From the NCBI GenBank assembly GCA_020627685.1, contig JAHDGK010000015.1:34004-85371 (forward strand): DNA of 51,368 nucleotides, in the 5' to 3' direction. The translations under genes and the position numbers were made by a program. Positions 31,974 to 40,353 of this stretch are shown one piece after another; position 1 is the first letter of the stretch, and every line of letters begins with the position of its first letter. Below the pieces are notes generated by a model that was given only the letters and a program-made list of their open reading frames with translations, did no database searches and had not been told where the DNA came from. This DNA is from Granulosicoccus sp. (GTDB taxonomy: Bacteria; Pseudomonadota; Gammaproteobacteria; Granulosicoccales; Granulosicoccaceae).

Positions 31974-33281
31974 ATGTCTACCCAAGAACGTTACCCGATA
32001 GACGGCTCTCGTGATGCTCTGTGGATGGCAACCGCCGTTGAGCCTCCTCACACCGAAGCACTCGCCGACCAAGAACTCCACTGCGATGTCGCGATAGTCG
32101 GCGGGGGTTTTACGGGCCTAAACGCAGCCATGTCCTTGGCAAAAGACGGTAAGTCTGTATGTGTTTTGGAAGCCAAAGGTTTGGGGTTTGGCGCATCGGG
32201 CAGAAGTGGCGGTCAAGTCAACATGGGATTGAACATGGGTCCGGAGGCGCTTATTCAACGTTTCGGTGACGAGGCTGGCAGACGTTTAATAGATACCGTC
32301 ACCCAGGTGCCTGACACTGTTTTCACATCAATACACGAAAACAATCTCAACTGTGACCCGGTACAAACCGGCTGGGTACAAGCGGCAATCAACGAACACT
32401 ACCTGGACAAACAAATTAGCGTTCAGAAAGAGTACGAACGTTTCGGTTGTTCTATGGAAGTTCTGGATAAAGAACAGGCGAACGTACGCACCGGCTCTGA
32501 GACGTTTGTTGGCGGCATCTTTAACTCTCGGGCAGGCTCATTGCATCCCTTGTCTTATACGCGCGAGCTTGCGCGTGTTGCGATAGAAAACGGTGCCAAG
32601 ATCTTCACGAACTCTCCGGTTGAAAGCCTTCAACAAACCAAAGAAGGTTGGCTGGTTAACAGCGGGCAAGGACGCATCCATTGTGGAAAAGTTCTCGTTT
32701 GCACGAACGGCTATACCGATGGCTTGGTCAAGGGTTTGTCAAAAACCGTGGTCCCCGTGCGCAGTATCCTAATTGCATCGGAACCCTTGTCAGATAATCT
32801 GCGCAAAACCATTCTGCCCGATCAGGTCACGCTGGTAGACAAACGCAGCCTGATTTTATACTTCCGATACGATCGCGATGGGCGCCTGTGTATCGGTGAT
32901 CATGGCCCTATGAGAGATGCTTTCGCACTTAGCGACTTCGAAAATCTCAAAAAGCGTGTAAAAAAAGTGTTCCCTCAACTATCCAACACACGCTGGGATT
33001 TCCATTGGGGTGGTCGTGTTGCCATGACTAAAGAAACCATTCCGTTTATCGAACAATTAGCACCGGGACTATGGGCCGGGATGGGCTACAACGGACGCGG
33101 CGTTGGCATGGGTACAGCACTGGGTAAAAACCTGGCTAAACTGGCCAGTGGCTTACCGGAAAGCGAAAGCCCTATTCCTGTAACTAAGGCGAAGCGATTT
33201 GTCATGCATGCTTTTCATAAACCAGGCGCGTATATCAACATCAAATGGTTTGAACTTAATGATTTTCTGAGAGGGCGTTAG
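31974..33281 (+). CDS. DAO-type FAD-dependent oxidoreductase (PuuB-like)
   Basis: 435 residues. The FAD loop VAIVGGGFTGLNAAMSLAKD (about residues 37-56) is followed by VLEAKGLGFGASGRSGGQVN, a signature of the gamma-glutamylputrescine oxidase/glycine oxidase group. GMGYNGRGVGMGTALGKNLA near residue 365 is the C-terminal FAD-contact region. These enzymes oxidise a primary or secondary amine, giving an aldehyde or keto acid, ammonia or amine, and peroxide. GGAAAC precedes the ATG. It opens a plus-strand run with the sulfatase and its maturase (47 and 3 bases apart), so its substrate may be the amine freed from a sulfated compound, which is an inference from context. Confidence 0.9.
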   Translation: MSTQERYPIDGSRDALWMATAVEPPHTEALADQELHCDVAIVGGGFTGLNAAMSLAKDGKSVCVLEAKGLGFGASGRSGGQVNMGLNMGPEALIQRFGDEAGRRLIDTVTQVPDTVFTSIHENNLNCDPVQTGWVQAAINEHYLDKQISVQKEYERFGCSMEVLDKEQANVRTGSETFVGGIFNSRAGSLHPLSYTRELARVAIENGAKIFTNSPVESLQQTKEGWLVNSGQGRIHCGKVLVCTNGYTDGLVKGLSKTVVPVRSILIASEPLSDNLRKTILPDQVTLVDKRSLILYFRYDRDGRLCIGDHGPMRDAFALSDFENLKKRVKKVFPQLSNTRWDFHWGGRVAMTKETIPFIEQLAPGLWAGMGYNGRGVGMGTALGKNLAKLASGLPESESPIPVTKAKRFVMHAFHKPGAYINIKWFELNDFLRGR

Positions 33282-33328
33282 ACTTAGAATTTTATTCTTC
33301 ATTGCAACGGCTGACAGGCGAAAATTTC

Positions 33329-34813
33329 ATGAACAAAAAGCCCAACATCATCGTTATTTTCACGGATAACCAGCAGGCTTCAACATTAGGTTGTTACGGC
33401 AATGATGAAATTCATACGCCCAGCCTGGATAAACTGGCAAGCCAAGGTATAAAGTTTGATAACGCATTTTGTCCAAACGCTTTTTGTTCGCCTTGCCGTG
33501 CATCACTACTAACCGGCATGCTGCCATCACAACATGGTGTGCACTCCTGGATTGATGATCGGAACATGCCCGACTGGCCTGCCGGCTGGCACGCTCTTAA
33601 TGGCATGCGAACACTACCCACACTTATGCAGGAGGACGGCTACTCAACTGCGCTGGTTGGTAAATATCATCTGGGAGAACCCACCTCCGTCGCAGAAGGT
33701 TTTGACCACTGGGTAACACTCGAAGACGGACATGTTCGTAGCTTTTACCGCAACAAAATATTTGATAACGGCAAGGTCTATGAACAACCCGGGCACTCGG
33801 TTGATTTTTTCACCGACAAAGCTTGCGAGTTTATGGAATCTCAAGTGGCCGACGATAATCCCTTCTTTCTTTTTTTGCCCTACCCGGCGCCCTATGGGCA
33901 CTGGCCGGCAACTAAAGAGACTGATGAAAACCGACACACAGAGCGCTATGCCGATTGCCCGTTGAATTCCATTCCACGACAAGCCATAAGAAAAACGGCT
34001 GTTGATGGATTTTTAATGGTGCAGTCCGAGTCCACAACCGATTTAGACTTCTCCATGCTGATGCGGGCACCCAATGATCTGGCAACACTGCGCAATTACT
34101 ATTCGCAAGTATCCATGGTGGATGACGGTGTCGGTAAAATCATGCAATCGTTAGCATCCTTAGGCATTGAGGACGACACACTCTTAATCTTCACGACTGA
34201 TCACGGTCTTTCAGTCGGACAACACGGATTCTGGGGGCATGGAGGTTCTACTTTTCCATCCAACCTTCATCGTGCTGCTCACTCTATTCCACTCATTGTG
34301 AGACAAAAAGGTGTTACGACCGAGGGCGATGTATCCCAGCTTATGGTCTCTAATATGGACCTGTATTCCACCATTCTGGAGCACACCGGTATCGAAAAAC
34401 CGGACATCGATGAACCCATCCCCAGCCGCAGCCTAATGCCCATCTTAAAAGGCGCCTCACTGGTAGATTGGGGTGAAGATGCAGTCTTCTCAGAGCAGGA
34501 AGAAACTCGCGTTGTTCGAACTCAAAAATGGGCATTGTTTAAGCGCTACAACGGTCCGAAAAACCGTGGCATTTCAGACGAGCTATACGATATTGAAAAC
34601 GACCCCTATGAAACGACTAATTTATCGGGCGTCGCTGAACACGCAGCCGTAGAGGCCGAGCTTAACAACGCGCTTTTGGAATTTTTCCGTACCCACATCA
34701 GAGAAGAGGCAGATTTATGGGAAGGCGGTGTCCCTATTCAAAACAGCGTGCGCAAAACATTCTGGAAAGAAGTCTGGGGAGATGACTGGTCACCGGTATA
34801 CACATACGACTAA
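33329..34813 (+). CDS. Type I sulfatase (formylglycine-dependent)
   Basis: 494 residues from ATG 33329 (MNKKPNIIVIFTDNQQ); an ATG at 33302 would add nine residues before the first strand. The maturation motif C-x-P-x-R is present as CSPCR, with Cys53 to be converted to formylglycine, followed by ASLLTGMLPSQHG. VGKYHLGE supplies the active-site Lys and His, and TTDHGLSVGQHGFWGHGG the second metal ligands. No signal peptide is seen, so it is cytoplasmic, unlike many polysaccharide sulfatases. That points to a small imported sulfate ester. The maturase follows three bases after the stop. Confidence 0.92.
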   Translation: MNKKPNIIVIFTDNQQASTLGCYGNDEIHTPSLDKLASQGIKFDNAFCPNAFCSPCRASLLTGMLPSQHGVHSWIDDRNMPDWPAGWHALNGMRTLPTLMQEDGYSTALVGKYHLGEPTSVAEGFDHWVTLEDGHVRSFYRNKIFDNGKVYEQPGHSVDFFTDKACEFMESQVADDNPFFLFLPYPAPYGHWPATKETDENRHTERYADCPLNSIPRQAIRKTAVDGFLMVQSESTTDLDFSMLMRAPNDLATLRNYYSQVSMVDDGVGKIMQSLASLGIEDDTLLIFTTDHGLSVGQHGFWGHGGSTFPSNLHRAAHSIPLIVRQKGVTTEGDVSQLMVSNMDLYSTILEHTGIEKPDIDEPIPSRSLMPILKGASLVDWGEDAVFSEQEETRVVRTQKWALFKRYNGPKNRGISDELYDIENDPYETTNLSGVAEHAAVEAELNNALLEFFRTHIREEADLWEGGVPIQNSVRKTFWKEVWGDDWSPVYTYD

Positions 34814-34816
34814 GCC

Positions 34817-35770
34817 ATGAAGGATGTTTTATCTCCGTGTTGCGCACCCACTGCTAACGGCAATTTCTCAACACGTACAGCGCAACCCAAAAGACGCCAA
34901 ACATCAGGCGTCCAGTCCGTGTCACTATCGGGCGGCTGGTTTGAAATGGGCGCAAACGACGGGCCCCACCCCAAGGACGGTGAAGCGCCTGTCCGATCGG
35001 TATGGCTGGACCCCTACTCCATTGCAAGCACTGCGGTAAGCAATGCTTCCTATGCGCAGTTTGTGGATGCCACAGGCTACGTTAGCTTGGCCGAGCAACT
35101 CGGGTATTCCTTTGTTTTCCACCTGTTCGTGGACACCGATGCACCCATCATTAACGCTCAAGCATCCGACCATACACCTTGGTGGGTAGCGGTTAAGGGT
35201 GCATGTTGGCATTCGCCGTTCGGGCCGGAAAGCTCCGTTGAAGAGAATGCTGATCATCCCGTGGTACATATGTGCCGCGAAGATGCGCTTGCTTATTGCG
35301 ACTGGGCAAATGCCAGACTCCCAACCGAGGCGGAATGGGAATACGCAGCTCGCGGTGGACTGTTTGGCGCCCCATACCCTTGGGGCCATGAACTGGATTT
35401 AGACGGTGAGTATCATGCCAATATCTGGCAAGGCGATTTTCCAAACACGAATGTCGCGTTGGATGGATACGCTGCTACCGCACCGGTGAAGACTTATAAG
35501 CCAAACGGTTTTGGACTGTACAACATGGTTGGCAACGTCTGGGAATGGACAGCAGACAGGTATACGACACTGCATTCGCCACGCCCGGCTATCAATCCTC
35601 GTGGACCACTCAACGGGCAGAACTTCGTGACAAAAGGTGGCTCATATTTGTGCCACGAATCTTACTGCCAACGCTACCGAACATCATCGAGGCAATCGCT
35701 TGCCCATCAAACTACCGCCGGACACTTAGGATTTAGAGTTGCTGGACGTCACCGCGTCAAGACGCTTTAA
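34817..35770 (+). CDS. Formylglycine-generating enzyme (sulfatase maturase)
   Basis: 317 residues. This oxygen-dependent enzyme turns the sulfatase active-site Cys into formylglycine. Typical stretches are GGWFEMGANDG, NASYAQFVDATGY, DHPVVHMCREDALAYCDWA, RLPTEAEWEYAARGG, GNVWEWTADRY and the catalytic SYLCHESYCQRYRTSSR, in which the copper-binding Cys pair is intact. The N-terminal 30 residues are Ser/Thr-rich and not conserved in type. The gene begins three bases after the sulfatase stop, so the pair is almost certainly co-translated and the sulfatase beside it is its client. Confidence 0.94.
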   Translation: MKDVLSPCCAPTANGNFSTRTAQPKRRQTSGVQSVSLSGGWFEMGANDGPHPKDGEAPVRSVWLDPYSIASTAVSNASYAQFVDATGYVSLAEQLGYSFVFHLFVDTDAPIINAQASDHTPWWVAVKGACWHSPFGPESSVEENADHPVVHMCREDALAYCDWANARLPTEAEWEYAARGGLFGAPYPWGHELDLDGEYHANIWQGDFPNTNVALDGYAATAPVKTYKPNGFGLYNMVGNVWEWTADRYTTLHSPRPAINPRGPLNGQNFVTKGGSYLCHESYCQRYRTSSRQSLAHQTTAGHLGFRVAGRHRVKTL

Positions 35771-35773
35771 AAG

Positions 35774-36490
35774 CTACTTCCAACGCGCAACATAGCGAGT
35801 GGTTCGCGTATCAAACCAAGTCTTGGAATACTCAACTTGCCTACCCAGTTGATCCCAACTGTATCGAGTTACGAATCCGAACGTGTCGGGTGCGTTTGCA
35901 CAGAATGTTGCAGGCTTCCATTCAGGTACTGAACTCACCGACACTGAATCTTCCACCCGCGCAATCCAAAAACCTAAAACCTCTTTGTAATACTGATAGA
36001 GAGAGTCAGATAACTCAGATTGTTTGATGGGCTTTTCAACCAGACTGGCATCCAGCCATATTTCCTCTAGGGCCGCCTCTGTATCATTTAAAAAACGGCT
36101 GCGGCGAATACGATAGTAAGTATCGTTCTCAGCGAAATTGATTTCATCTGTTCCTGCAACTTTGTCCACCGCCAGGGTAGTCGCTTTTGGCAGACCACCG
36201 CCTTGTGTTAATTCAAGGCGGAAAAAACCATAGATCGTTTTATCGTCATCAACATGCCGAATATAGTTGCCCGAGCCCTGAATACGCTCCAGCATGCCGT
36301 TGCTCTCTAGGACGGCTAAGGATTTCCGGAGCGTGCCCACAGCAATACCCAAACGCTTCGCCATCTGCCTTTCGGGTTCAAGCCGCTCACCGTCCAGCAA
36401 TATCCCGGCTTTGATTTCGCGCGCCAGCATCTCACTGGTTTCTAAATGCAGTGGCAGCTTTCCCCGCTTATGGATATCGACTTCCTTCAT
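35774..36490 (-). CDS. GntR family regulator with UTRA domain
   Basis: 238 residues. The winged helix occupies residues 10-75 (LHLETSEMLAREIKAG, LEPERQMAKRLGIAVGTLRKSL, SNGMLERIQGSGNYI). The UTRA ligand domain follows (KATTLAVDKVAG, YYRIRRSRFLNDTEAALEEIWLD). HutC-type regulators usually repress a catabolic operon until its substrate binds. The gene converges on the maturase with a 3-base gap and diverges from the flavin monooxygenase gene, so it sits between the two halves of the organosulfur/amine block and could control both. Repeats in the divergent region are listed separately. Confidence 0.9.
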   Translation of the reverse strand: MKEVDIHKRGKLPLHLETSEMLAREIKAGILLDGERLEPERQMAKRLGIAVGTLRKSLAVLESNGMLERIQGSGNYIRHVDDDKTIYGFFRLELTQGGGLPKATTLAVDKVAGTDEINFAENDTYYRIRRSRFLNDTEAALEEIWLDASLVEKPIKQSELSDSLYQYYKEVLGFWIARVEDSVSVSSVPEWKPATFCANAPDTFGFVTRYSWDQLGRQVEYSKTWFDTRTTRYVARWK

Positions 36491-36573
36491 GTCAGGAGTT
36501 TACCCAATGTCAGCCGATTTAACCGCCTAGAGAATGAATCTTTCAAACCTTCGTTAAACTTGCAGAAAATAAA

Positions 36574-36605
36574 ATTGATACACAATTGACACACTACCCA
36601 ATTGG
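36574..36605. promoter_or_regulatory. Direct repeat and palindrome in the GntR/monooxygenase divergent region
   Basis: ATTGATACAC (36574-36583) and ATTGACACAC (36585-36594) repeat with an 11-base period, followed by the palindrome CCAATTGG (36598-36605). They lie 40-70 bases before the monooxygenase start and about 85-115 bases from the GntR start, where an operator for GntR would be expected. Confidence 0.45.
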
Positions 36606-36645
36606 ATGCTAAAACGGTGCGAAATATCAGCCTGGTACCTTAAAA

Positions 36646-37803
36646 GTGACTGTCGTCCCTATTACCTCCCCCGATCTTGATGCACTTGAAGTCTCGTGGT
36701 TTGCGCCTTTGTGCTCTGACGATTACCGCCATTTAGGCGTGCCCGAAGGCGATTTGCGCTCCAGCTGGGAAAATACCTCTGAGATTCTGCAAACCGCAGA
36801 TAAATTGGGCTATCGCAACATTCTCTGCCCGTCTTCGTATCAGGTGGGACAAGACACGTTGAGCTTCGTGGCGGCCAATGCACCGCTGACAAACAATATC
36901 AATATGCTGGCCGCTGTTCGCTGTGGCGAAATGCAGCCCATCATGCTGGCACGAACTGTCGCCACCCTCGACCACATGCTCAAGGGCCGGCTCACCATCA
37001 ATATCATCTCGTCAGATTTCCCGGGCCAGAAAGAAGACAGCGCCTACCGTTACCAACGCTCAAGAGAAGTGGTGGAGATTCTCAAGCAGGCGTGGACGCA
37101 GGAAGAAATCAATATCAATGGCGAGGTTTATCAGTTCGAGGGGCTAACTACACAGCCTGTCAAACCTTATCAGCAGAACGGCGGGCCACTGTTGTATTTC
37201 GGTGGCTACTCTCCACCGGCGCTCGATTTGTGTGGTGAGCACTGCGATGTCTACCTCATGTGGCCTGAGAAAAAAGATGAACTTGCCGGGCGCATGAAAG
37301 CGGTAAACGCCGTTGCTGAAAAATACAATCGCACCTTGGACTACGGACTGCGCGTACACATGATCGTTCGCGATACAGAACAAGAGGCACGTGAGTATGC
37401 TGAAGAACTGGTTTCACAGCTTGATGACGGGCAAGGCACAAAGATCCGGGAGCGTGCTCTCGATGCCACGTCATTAGGCGTGTCTCTTCAAGCTAAAAAC
37501 CGTGAAGTCGCGAATGAAGCCGGCTACGTCGAACCGCATTTATGGACAGGTGTCGGTCGTGCGCGGTCCGGTTGTGGTGCCGCCTTAGTGGGATCGGTAG
37601 ATCAGGTCATGAGCGAAATCGAGGCGTACCAGAAAATGGGTATTCGCTCGTTTATCTTTTCTGGTTACCCGCATCTGGATGAATGTAAGTCGTTTGGTGA
37701 ACGTGTTTTACCCAACCTTAAGACGTGCTCATTGCCAGAGGTCTACGGACGTGTGCCGAGCGAGCCTCCAGCGGTGCCGCTAGCTGCCGGAGAACGCATG
37801 TAA
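36646..37803 (+). CDS. SsuD-like FMNH2-dependent monooxygenase (LLM class)
   Basis: 385 residues from GTG 36646. The protein is a luciferase-like TIM barrel with marked similarity to alkanesulfonate monooxygenase SsuD: RLTINIISSDFPGQ, YRYQRSREVVEILKQAW, YGLRVHMIVRDTEQEA (containing the His equivalent to SsuD His228, from memory), VGRARSGCGAALVG and FIFSGYPHLDE with the active-site Tyr. The position of SsuD Cys54 seems to be Val in PSSYQVGQD. Such enzymes cleave C-S bonds of sulfonates or oxidise sulfides or amines with reduced flavin. The reductase overlaps its stop (TAATG), completing a two-component system. The substrate may not be a plain alkanesulfonate. Confidence 0.9.
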   Translation: MTVVPITSPDLDALEVSWFAPLCSDDYRHLGVPEGDLRSSWENTSEILQTADKLGYRNILCPSSYQVGQDTLSFVAANAPLTNNINMLAAVRCGEMQPIMLARTVATLDHMLKGRLTINIISSDFPGQKEDSAYRYQRSREVVEILKQAWTQEEININGEVYQFEGLTTQPVKPYQQNGGPLLYFGGYSPPALDLCGEHCDVYLMWPEKKDELAGRMKAVNAVAEKYNRTLDYGLRVHMIVRDTEQEAREYAEELVSQLDDGQGTKIRERALDATSLGVSLQAKNREVANEAGYVEPHLWTGVGRARSGCGAALVGSVDQVMSEIEAYQKMGIRSFIFSGYPHLDECKSFGERVLPNLKTCSLPEVYGRVPSEPPAVPLAAGERM

Positions 37804-38297
37804 TGAGCGTTTTCGAACCCTCTTCAGAGAATACCCGTGAATTCCGTAACGCCTTAGGGCGTTTCGGCACCGGGGTCACGATCATAACCACCGCGCACGA
37901 AGGTCGGCCGGTTGGAATCACGGTCAACTCCTTTACATCCGTCTCCTTAGATCCTGCACTCGTGCTTTGGGCACCGGCTAAGGCCTCTCTGCGTTTCAAC
38001 ACGTTTGAATCTGCAACGCACTATGCCATTCACGTTCTCGATCAATCGCAAACCGAACTAGCGTGCCAGTTTGCAAAAGATGCAGAGAAGTTCGATAGCT
38101 GCGACTGGCATTGGAATGATCAGGGTGTACCGCTCATCGACAAGGCCGTTGCCCGATTCGAATGCGAACGAGTCAGCTCACATGACGGCGGAGATCACGC
38201 CATTGTCGTTGGCCGCGTGCTTCGAGCAGCCAATTTTGGTGGAGAGCCATTAATGTTTTTCGGCGGTGAGTTTGGTCGCTTTCAAGGTGCTGCTTAA
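37803..38297 (+). CDS. Flavin reductase family protein (NADH:FMN oxidoreductase)
   Basis: 164 residues from ATG 37803, which shares a base with the monooxygenase stop (TAATG), so translation is coupled. The start at 37725 in the same frame lies inside the other gene and is rejected. FRNALGRFGTGVTIIT, GITVNSFTSVSLDPALVLW, LRFNTFESATHYAIHVLDQSQ and GDHAIVVGRVL are the standard flavin-reductase features (HpaC/NtaB type). It supplies reduced FMN or FAD to the monooxygenase in the cytoplasm. Confidence 0.92.
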   Translation: MSVFEPSSENTREFRNALGRFGTGVTIITTAHEGRPVGITVNSFTSVSLDPALVLWAPAKASLRFNTFESATHYAIHVLDQSQTELACQFAKDAEKFDSCDWHWNDQGVPLIDKAVARFECERVSSHDGGDHAIVVGRVLRAANFGGEPLMFFGGEFGRFQGAA

Positions 38298-38421
38298 TCG
38301 TGTGTAATTCTGGCGTGAGTGCGATTTACCGTAAAACAACTGACGCCCATGCTTGTACTAGCAACTACCTACTTGTTGCACCGGCAAACTCTTTGACTTA
38401 ATTCAACGCAGGTAACGGTTT

Positions 38422-39015
38422 ATGGGCTTTTTGAACGGTGTACTAAAGGTTCTGGACAAGCTCAATAGCGCGGTTCTCAAAGTCTGTGGAGCCATTGGAA
38501 TCATCGCTATCGCTGCCATGGTGGTAGCCATCTTAATACAAGTATTTTTTCGCTACGTGCTTGGCAACGCCCTGCCTTGGCCTGATGAACTCGCGCGATT
38601 TTGCATGCTGTGGATGACAGGCTTAATGGCGCCCATCGCCTACCGCCAAGGTGGATTCGTCGCCATTGACATGCTTCCTGATTTGTTAGGCAAACGAGCA
38701 GCCTCACTGCTCTCACTACTATTGCTTTTTATCTCATTGCTGGTACTCGTTATGGGCATCAAGTTGGGAATGAAGCACGTTAACAGCGGCTGGTTATTCT
38801 CTTCGTCATCATTAAAGGTACCGTTGAGTTTAATTGGCATGAAAAGCGTCAAACTCAAACTGGTTTATATGTACTCATCGTTGTGGATTGGGCTCATTCT
38901 GCTCACCGCCGTCAACATCGAGCTACTACTGCGTTCAATCAAAGATCTCATCGTTGGAGGCAATGATACTGACGATTCTCCACAGTTGGCCGAGTCGGCA
39001 AGAGGAACAAACTAA
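38422..39015 (+). CDS. dctQ: TRAP transporter small permease (DctQ type)
   Basis: 197 residues with four membrane segments. It has FFRYVLGNALPWPDELARFCMLWMTGLMAP, the usual DctQ R-Y-x-x-x-x-x-x-x-W-x-E/D-E signature, near residues 43-75, followed by GGFVAIDMLPD. AGG stands ten bases before the ATG. The stop overlaps the next start as TAATG. With DctM and DctP it forms a sodium-driven, binding-protein-dependent importer in the inner membrane. The gap of 124 bases after the flavin reductase could hold a separate promoter. Confidence 0.9.
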   Translation: MGFLNGVLKVLDKLNSAVLKVCGAIGIIAIAAMVVAILIQVFFRYVLGNALPWPDELARFCMLWMTGLMAPIAYRQGGFVAIDMLPDLLGKRAASLLSLLLLFISLLVLVMGIKLGMKHVNSGWLFSSSSLKVPLSLIGMKSVKLKLVYMYSSLWIGLILLTAVNIELLLRSIKDLIVGGNDTDDSPQLAESARGTN

Positions 39016-40304
39016 TGTTGGTATGGTTCCTACCGCTGTTTCTGGTTTTTCTATGCATAGGCTTGCCCGTTTTCTTTGGCATGCTCGCAGCCCCCGGCAT
39101 CATGTTAATTCTGAACGGACAAGAACGTGATCTAGCGTTGTTATATCGAAATGTCTACAACGGTATGGATAGCTTTCCGCTGATGGCTGTACCTTTCTTC
39201 ATGCTGGCCGGTGAACTGATGAACAAGGGCGGAATTACCGAGCGCTTGGTTGAATTTGCCCAATCTATGATGGGTCACCTGCGTGGTGGTTTAGCCCATG
39301 TCAACATTCTCTCTTCCATGTTGTTTGCAGGTCTGTCAGGCTCTGCTGTGGCTGACACCTCAGCGCTGGGTTCCATGCTTATTCCAGCCATGGAAAAGCA
39401 AGGATATACAAGACGCTTTGCGGCTGCTATCACCGCGGCAAGCTCTGTCATCGGTCCAATTATTCCTCCGTCGGGCATTATGATCATCTATGCCTATGTC
39501 ATGGGTGAAAGTGTTGCTGCCTTATTTTTAGCGGGCATCGTGCCTGGTATATTGGTGGGTGTAGGTCTGATGTGCATGGTGGGGTTCATGGCTAATCGCT
39601 ATCAGTTCCCCGTTGCTTCCAAGAAAGCCACATGGTCTGAAAAAGGGGCTTCATTGGGTAAGGCCTTCTTTCCACTAATGACACCGGTTATCATCTTAGG
39701 CGGTATTTTGCTGGGTGTTTTCACCCCAACCGAAGCCGCAGCGGTTGCAGTTTTTTACTCCCTCATCATTGGCTTGTATGTGCTAAAAACACTGCGGTGG
39801 AAGGAGCTTCCTGCCATTCTTTCTAAAGCCGCTATTACCTCCAGCGTTGTATTGTTGTTGGTGGGCGCGGCAATGGCATTTAAAACCGTTGTTAGTCTTA
39901 GTCACACGCCAGAAACCTTGGCCGCTTTTATACTTGGGCTCAGCGATGATCCCTATATTTTGCTGTTTTTAATTAATATCTTGTTGTTCATTGTCGGCAT
40001 GTTTTTAGACGCTGGTCCGGCAATCATCATATTAGGGCCTATATTAGGTCCTATATTTACTGACCTGGGTGTACACCCTGTTCACTTTGCCATTATTATG
40101 TCGGTAAATCTAACTGTGGGGCTCGCCACGCCTCCCATGGGTTTAGTGTTGTTTGTCGCATCATCGGTATCCGGTGAACGCGTCCAAACAATTGCAAAAA
40201 CAATACTGCCATTTCTTGCAGTTGAAGTTTTGGTGATTTTCTTAATTACCTACTTCCCTGCAATCTCAATGACAGTACCGACTTTAACCGGTTTTATCCA
40301 ATGA
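39015..40304 (+). CDS. dctM: TRAP transporter large permease (DctM type)
   Basis: 429 residues, about twelve membrane helices. AVPFFMLAGELMNKGGITERLV, GLSGSAVADTSALGSMLIPAM, AAITAASSVIGPIIPPSGIMIIYA and NLTVGLATPPMGLVLFVA are textbook DctM stretches and form the sodium and substrate path. It is translationally coupled to dctQ. The binding protein gene follows after 49 bases. The substrate is not evident from the permease alone. Confidence 0.94.
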   Translation: MLVWFLPLFLVFLCIGLPVFFGMLAAPGIMLILNGQERDLALLYRNVYNGMDSFPLMAVPFFMLAGELMNKGGITERLVEFAQSMMGHLRGGLAHVNILSSMLFAGLSGSAVADTSALGSMLIPAMEKQGYTRRFAAAITAASSVIGPIIPPSGIMIIYAYVMGESVAALFLAGIVPGILVGVGLMCMVGFMANRYQFPVASKKATWSEKGASLGKAFFPLMTPVIILGGILLGVFTPTEAAAVAVFYSLIIGLYVLKTLRWKELPAILSKAAITSSVVLLLVGAAMAFKTVVSLSHTPETLAAFILGLSDDPYILLFLINILLFIVGMFLDAGPAIIILGPILGPIFTDLGVHPVHFAIIMSVNLTVGLATPPMGLVLFVASSVSGERVQTIAKTILPFLAVEVLVIFLITYFPAISMTVPTLTGFIQ

Positions 40305-40353
40305 CCTTAAAAATTGCCTACAGCAAAAAAAGGTTGCCACCACGAGGAGTACT

